This document shows positions 6,154-9,512 of a DNA stretch of 9,512 nt, one piece after another. A program made the position numbers and the translations under genes. The notes beneath the pieces are model-generated. The model made no database searches, was not told the origin of the DNA, and saw only the letters and a list, made by a program, of their open reading frames with translations. The stretch lies in contig JAUVKM010000058.1 of NCBI GenBank assembly GCA_030596265.1, positions 1 through 9,512 on the forward strand, written 5' to 3'. Source of the DNA: Candidatus Cloacimonadota bacterium (GTDB lineage: Bacteria > Cloacimonadota > Cloacimonadia > Cloacimonadales > TCS61). Positions within the stretch are counted from its first letter, which is position 1. Every line of letters starts with the position of its first letter.

Positions 6154-9100
6154 ATCAGTAAGCATTTCTTCACAGCTTCAGTATTACCATTTACATTAAG
6201 CTTGTAGAGATAAACACCAGATGAAACCTGCTTGTCCATCTCATCTTTTCCATCCCAAACAGCCGAGGTAATATCATTTGCATAAACATGATCATTGAAG
6301 ATTGTGCTTATTTTTGCACCCTTGATATTATAAATAATAAGTTCTACATCACAATCTTCTTCTAGTGTAAAACTGATTGATGTACTTGGATTAAAAGGAT
6401 TGGGATAATTCTGATGTAATCCATAAGTATCCGGTGTAATTGGTGTATCCTCAAATGGAATTGAAAGTGTGATTGGTTCATGAACCACTGTTTCACCATC
6501 TGTTGATACATCTTCTATCCAATACCAGTAAGTTGTATTCTGCATAACGGGTACATTATCTACATAAACATAATCTGATACACTATTTGTAGTTCCATTC
6601 CCGGGAATCGGATCGTTTGCATTAAGCAGCACAGCTTCTGTAAAATTAATATTTGTTCCGCGATATACATTCCAATAAGCGTTATCTGTTTCTGATTGAG
6701 TTGTCCAATAAAGAGTTGGAATACCACCGATATAAAGTGCATAGAAAGCAGAAAGGTTAACAGGGAGTGGCTGGTCTGTATTCCAAAAATAATCAACTAC
6801 AGCTGTGAAGGCAGGATTTGGATCATGGTTAGCTCCGTAGAAACCAATTTTCTCAACGATTACAGACTCTGTAAATGTTGGAATAACATCATTCCAATTA
6901 AGACCATCATAAGAATAATCAAAATTCCAATCATCATTGATTCTATCGAGTCTGAGGTATTGTGGTATTGTTCCTCCAATCGGTGCATTTAAGAGTTGTC
7001 CTGATCCTCCGTACGCATGTACATAAAAATATGGTTCTGAACCAAAGTATGTCTCAAATCTTAATCTGATAGAGCCTGCTTGAACGACGAAACCTTGCAT
7101 CTGAAATTCTACTGCAGGATTTGAATTGAATTTTATTTGAACTGAAAAATCTTCATTCGGAATAGTTTGTAATAATCTGGGTGCATAATTTCCAGCAAGG
7201 TCGTGTGAGATACCAGCATTAACATTTATTTCTGCATTTCCATTGTTCAAGCCTACCGTACAGTCACCATGCGGGTCAACGAATTCCCAGATATCTGTAT
7301 TTAAGGTTGCATCAGTAAAATTATCAGTCATTGGATAAGTTTGTCCTGCAAAGGTAACTATAACGTTGAATGCCTGTGTGTCATTCAAAGGTTCCTCATC
7401 TTCAACTAAAAGTTCTACGGCATTAGTACCAACATCTGTTGCTGTTGGTGTACCGGTAAGCGTAGCCGTTCCGTCTCCGATATCTATTAATGTTAACCAA
7501 CTCGGTATGGTAGTTGCAGATATTGAAAGAACATCTCCGGCGTTCGGGTCGGATGCGGTAATACTATAAGTGTAGAGTTGCCCTACTTCGACAGAAGTAA
7601 CTGGACTACTTGTGAATTGAGGAGTGAGATTTGATGTTAAAGGTGTAATCGTCATATTACCCCAAGTAACATCTGCTTTGTGTGTGATCATCAAAACCGA
7701 TCCATCGCGTGTTGCTATATCTGCTTGTATCATCCATGTTCCGGGTTCGGTAGTACCATCTTCCCATATCTTAACATAAAACCTACTTTGTCCACCACCA
7801 ATTGCTTCGGATCTTGCTTTTAATATATAAGTAACTCCATTTGCAATTGAAATTGCTTGCGAAGCTTGGATGCCAGTAGTATAAGTTAAAATACGAAGCT
7901 GCGGTGATCCACCTTGATATCTCACCCAGCCAATTGACTGCAGAGGCCATCCGGTTCTCGGTGATGTTGGGCCTGTATGTCCATCCCAACCAAAAGCAAA
8001 TCCGATTCCGGCATCACCTAGATTTGAGTGTATTGTAATGGGAACTTCAACTTCATAATCAGTTGACCATGTTTGATCACCGACAAGAAGCAGTCTGTCA
8101 TAACCTGTTTGTACGGTTCTAATTCCACCTGTTACTAATTCCCACAGCCCATCCACAACTTCTACAACTTGATCAATATCTTCGATATCTGAGATCGAAC
8201 TCCAGTCTACTGTGTAGGGTGTAGACCAAATGTTTCCTGCAGTATAATTCAATGTGACTGTTTCTATTGCTGGGGTTCCTTCTCCGTCGATTGCTGTTAT
8301 AGCAACAGTGTTAACCCCATCAATGAGCGTACTTCGATCTATCTCAATAATAAAATCACCTAAACTAATAAGTCGGGTTCCGTTCGGACCGATAACCAAA
8401 GGAATTGAAGCGCCTCCGTTTAAAGTGTAAGAAAGACTACCAACACTTATGTCATCTGTAGCCCGTCCGAGAATATCAACCCAGGTTTGAGGATTGCCTT
8501 GTTGTCCAAAATCTTGAGTGTTGCCGTACCAAACATCAATTACAGGTGGAGAAGGAGGCTGAGTGTCGTTATCTATTATTGGATCAGCATGGTTCATAAA
8601 GTAATCTGCATTTGCAGTAAAAGCAGGGTTTACACCGGCATTCCCGGCATAAAACCCAACTTCTGTAACTGTGAAAACTTGTGTGAATGTAGCCGCAATA
8701 TCCCAGCTCTCTCCATCATCAGAATAACTGTACGTCCATATATCACCGGCTCTTTCTACTTTAATAAAATGCGGTAACAAAGAAACAGTCGGAACAGAAG
8801 GATTTTGAATCATAGTTGTTCCATCTATGACTACACAAAATAATTTTGGTGAACCATCTGAATATGTACCAAATCTAATATATCTATCATTGGTTTCTTG
8901 CACAATAATACCTTGCAATTGTGCTTGTGTTGCTGGTGTTGATTCGAATTTGACTTCAATAATAAAATCAATATCAGGAGAATCTTGCAAGAGTCTGGGT
9001 GCATCACTATTATCTGTCCACAAATCGTGTTCAACACCATAGGGAACGGAAATTTTTGCATTAGTTCCGGTTAATAATAAATTTGAGTCACCTACCGGAT

Positions 9101-9248
9101 CATAAAATCTCCAAAATGATTGAGGTGTTGTTTCCGGGAAAAAATCATCTGAAATTGGTGTAACCTGAGCATTTGTGATGAGGGGAATTAAAATCAACAC
9201 TATAATAATAAAAATAATTCTAAGTTTTTTTTTCAATTTAAACTCCAT
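6147..9248 (-). CDS. Large modular secreted protein with type IX sorting domain
   Basis: This is a 1033-residue exported protein, probably attached to or released from the outer surface; no catalytic motif is recognised. A signal peptide (basic KLKKKLR, hydrophobic core, cut likely after A27 in TNA-Q) is followed by several modules. They are a concanavalin/DUF1349-like beta-sandwich (about 33-220), an Ig-like module (231-336, NPQTWVDILGRATDD), a second LamG-like module (340-537) and a putative-Ig/cadherin-like module (542-632, TSSPVTSVEVGQLYTYSITA). After these come another DUF1349-like module (640-822) that copies the first, an Fn3-like module (829-932) and the sorting tail (943-1033, NYPNPFNPSTSISF and SSGVYLYKL). 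Carbohydrate or matrix binding is plausible but only inferred from fold. The ATG at 9248 has little ribosome site; TTG at 9236, six bases after GGAG, is a credible alternative giving MKKKLRII. It is bounded by terminators on both sides, so it is likely transcribed alone. Confidence 0.9.
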   Translation of the reverse strand: MEFKLKKKLRIIFIIIVLILIPLITNAQVTPISDDFFPETTPQSFWRFYDPVGDSNLLLTGTNAKISVPYGVEHDLWTDNSDAPRLLQDSPDIDFIIEVKFESTPATQAQLQGIIVQETNDRYIRFGTYSDGSPKLFCVVIDGTTMIQNPSVPTVSLLPHFIKVERAGDIWTYSYSDDGESWDIAATFTQVFTVTEVGFYAGNAGVNPAFTANADYFMNHADPIIDNDTQPPSPPVIDVWYGNTQDFGQQGNPQTWVDILGRATDDISVGSLSYTLNGGASIPLVIGPNGTRLISLGDFIIEIDRSTLIDGVNTVAITAIDGEGTPAIETVTLNYTAGNIWSTPYTVDWSSISDIEDIDQVVEVVDGLWELVTGGIRTVQTGYDRLLLVGDQTWSTDYEVEVPITIHSNLGDAGIGFAFGWDGHTGPTSPRTGWPLQSIGWVRYQGGSPQLRILTYTTGIQASQAISIANGVTYILKARSEAIGGGQSRFYVKIWEDGTTEPGTWMIQADIATRDGSVLMITHKADVTWGNMTITPLTSNLTPQFTSSPVTSVEVGQLYTYSITASDPNAGDVLSISATTIPSWLTLIDIGDGTATLTGTPTATDVGTNAVELLVEDEEPLNDTQAFNVIVTFAGQTYPMTDNFTDATLNTDIWEFVDPHGDCTVGLNNGNAEINVNAGISHDLAGNYAPRLLQTIPNEDFSVQIKFNSNPAVEFQMQGFVVQAGSIRLRFETYFGSEPYFYVHAYGGSGQLLNAPIGGTIPQYLRLDRINDDWNFDYSYDGLNWNDVIPTFTESVIVEKIGFYGANHDPNPAFTAVVDYFWNTDQPLPVNLSAFYALYIGGIPTLYWTTQSETDNAYWNVYRGTNINFTEAVLLNANDPIPGNGTTNSVSDYVYVDNVPVMQNTTYWYWIEDVSTDGETVVHEPITLSIPFEDTPITPDTYGLHQNYPNPFNPSTSISFTLEEDCDVELIIYNIKGAKISTIFNDHVYANDITSAVWDGKDEMDKQVSSGVYLYKLNVNGNTEAVKKCLLIK
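6197..6278 (-). repeat. Sorting-domain DNA repeat, copy in the 1033-residue gene
   Basis: This 82-base stretch encodes the end of the sorting domain (about NDITSAVWDGKD through SSGVYLYKLN). It aligns without gaps to 9431-9512 in the neighbouring gene. By eye about 71 of 82 bases agree, including a 25-base identical run (6197-6221). Conservation at DNA level suggests recent duplication or gene conversion among sorting tails. Confidence 0.85.
6783..7331 (-). repeat. Second copy of the DUF1349-like module (residues 640-822)
   Basis: It matches residues 33-220 of the same protein in order. Shared landmarks are DPxGD, a GxxHDL stretch, APRLLQ, an Fxxx(I/Q)IKF-like strand, (L/M)QGxVVQ, RFxTY, Y(D)G.xW, VxxxGFY, NPAFTA and DYF near the end. 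This is protein-level duplication within one gene. The DNA has diverged, so it is not recent. Confidence 0.85.
8589..9152 (-). repeat. First copy of the DUF1349-like module (residues 33-220)
   Basis: It is the partner of the module at 6783-7331. Both open with DxFxxxT...FW(R/E)F.DPxGD and close with NPAFTAxxDYF followed by a Pro-rich or acidic linker. The two copies flank the Ig, LamG-like and cadherin-like modules. Confidence 0.85.
9243..9246 (-). promoter_or_regulatory. GGAG that could make TTG 9236 the start of the surface protein
   Basis: The minus strand reads ATGGAGTTTAAATTG. GGAG overlaps the annotated ATG and lies six bases before an in-frame TTG. The ATG itself has only AAAGTG-like purines upstream. 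Because gmk and udg nearby must use TTG, this alternative is realistic. It changes only the first four residues, ahead of the signal peptide core. Confidence 0.35.
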
Positions 9249-9291
9249 TTTGCACTTTAATTTAGTTATCCATGATCAATACAAATTAATA

Positions 9292-9320
9292 AAAAGGGTC
9301 GGATAAAATCCAACCCTTTT
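9292..9320 (-). terminator. Intrinsic terminator of the upstream secreted-protein gene
   Basis: Arms 9292-9299 (AAAAGGGT) and 9313-9320 (ACCCTTTT) pair perfectly over 8 bases. After one C/A mismatch, GGAT (9301-9304) pairs with ATCC (9308-9311) around a 3-base loop. On the minus strand the hairpin is followed by TTTTTATTAATTT. It lies 64 bases after the stop codon at 9384 and 43 bases before the start of the 1033-residue gene, separating the two transcription units. Confidence 0.85.
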
Positions 9321-9351
9321 AAGTACATTCTACTTTACTAACATTGTATAG

Positions 9352-9379
9352 TTGCCTCTCCTAAAATGGGTCGAGGCAA
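9352..9379 (-). other. Stem-loop in the 3' UTR just after the partial gene
   Basis: TTGCCTC (9352-9358) and GAGGCAA (9373-9379) form a 7-base inverted repeat beginning four bases after the TAA. It has a 14-base loop that can form one or two more C-G pairs. No T-run follows on the minus strand, so it is not itself a normal intrinsic terminator. It could protect the mRNA 3' end or be chance. Confidence 0.4.
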
Positions 9380-9383
9380 AACG

Positions 9384-9512
9384 TTATTTTGCTAACAGCA
9401 TCTTTTTCTGATATTCTTTTGTTTCTGTAATAAGCTTGTAGAGATAAACACCAGAAGAAACCTCTTTACCCATTGCATCTTTCCCATCCCAAACAGCAGA
9501 AGCAATATCATT
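9384..9512 (-). CDS. Secreted protein with type IX sorting domain, only the C-terminal 42 residues visible
   Basis: The frame is open from the window edge to TAA at 9384-9386. The visible residues, NDIASAVWDGKDAMGKEV then SSGVYLYKL and ending KKMLLAK, are the C-terminal part of the FlgD-Ig-like type IX sorting domain. They closely match the tail of the 1033-residue protein downstream. The protein is therefore expected to be exported across the outer membrane by a Por-type system and processed at this tail. Nothing can be said about its main function, because the rest lies outside the window. It ends in its own terminator, so it is not obligatorily co-transcribed with the next gene. Confidence 0.88.
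   Translation of the reverse strand, partial: NDIASAVWDGKDAMGKEVSSGVYLYKLITETKEYQKKMLLAK
9431..9512 (-). repeat. Sorting-domain DNA repeat, copy in the upstream partial gene
   Basis: It is the partner of 6197-6278 in the same orientation, about 3.2 kb away. It may extend past the window edge, because the match is still good at the last base. Confidence 0.85.

Noticed and set aside
6560..9061. Several 67-98 codon frames on either strand inside the surface-protein gene
   Set aside because: All are out-of-frame or antisense shadows of a continuous 1033-codon frame with a signal peptide, recognisable modules and sorting tail.
1..9512. CRISPR array, transposon, prophage or defence system
   Set aside because: No regularly spaced repeats, transposase, integrase, tRNA-flanked attachment site or nuclease/toxin-like gene was seen. 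The direct repeats present are explained by protein sorting domains.

Overview
The window reads as a piece of an AT-rich bacterial chromosome in which every supported gene lies on the minus strand, so transcription runs from high to low coordinates. The best clue to the organism is two neighbouring genes whose products end in a type IX secretion (Por) C-terminal sorting domain of the FlgD-Ig-like kind, with a YPNPFNPST motif. This tail is typical of the Fibrobacteres-Chlorobi-Bacteroidetes assemblage and its candidate phyla. A divergent short omega subunit, TTG starts and strong GGAGGA ribosome sites fit a lineage such as Cloacimonadota or a relative, but that placement is inference. No mobile element, CRISPR array, tRNA or rRNA was seen.

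Layout in order of transcription. (1) 9384-9512: the last 42 codons of a secreted protein, followed by a 3' UTR hairpin and a good intrinsic terminator (9292-9320). (2) 6147-9248: a 1033-residue modular surface or secreted protein with a signal peptide, three concanavalin/LamG-like beta-sandwich modules (the first and third are clear copies of each other), two Ig-like modules, an Fn3-like module and the sorting tail. Its stop codon sits inside the hairpin that follows it. (3) 5979-4639 and 4633-3275: two response regulators 5 bases apart. One has REC-GAF-GGDEF and should make c-di-GMP; the other has REC-PAS-HD-GYP and should degrade it. (4) 3168-1280: a tight housekeeping cluster gcvH-gmk-rpoZ-udg behind a likely promoter. 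Some start codons are TTG, and in one case the upstream gene's last codons serve as the next gene's ribosome site. (5) 1167-1: dnaB, the replicative helicase, cut by the window edge.

Functionally, the window joins an envelope/secretion segment, a two-gene c-di-GMP signalling module (no histidine kinase is in view) and core genes for nucleotide supply, transcription, uracil repair and replication. No previously undescribed system is evident. The points most worth a second look are the paired opposing regulators with paralogous receiver domains, the duplicated-module surface protein with a recombination-prone sorting-domain DNA repeat, and the gcvH-led housekeeping operon with TTG starts.
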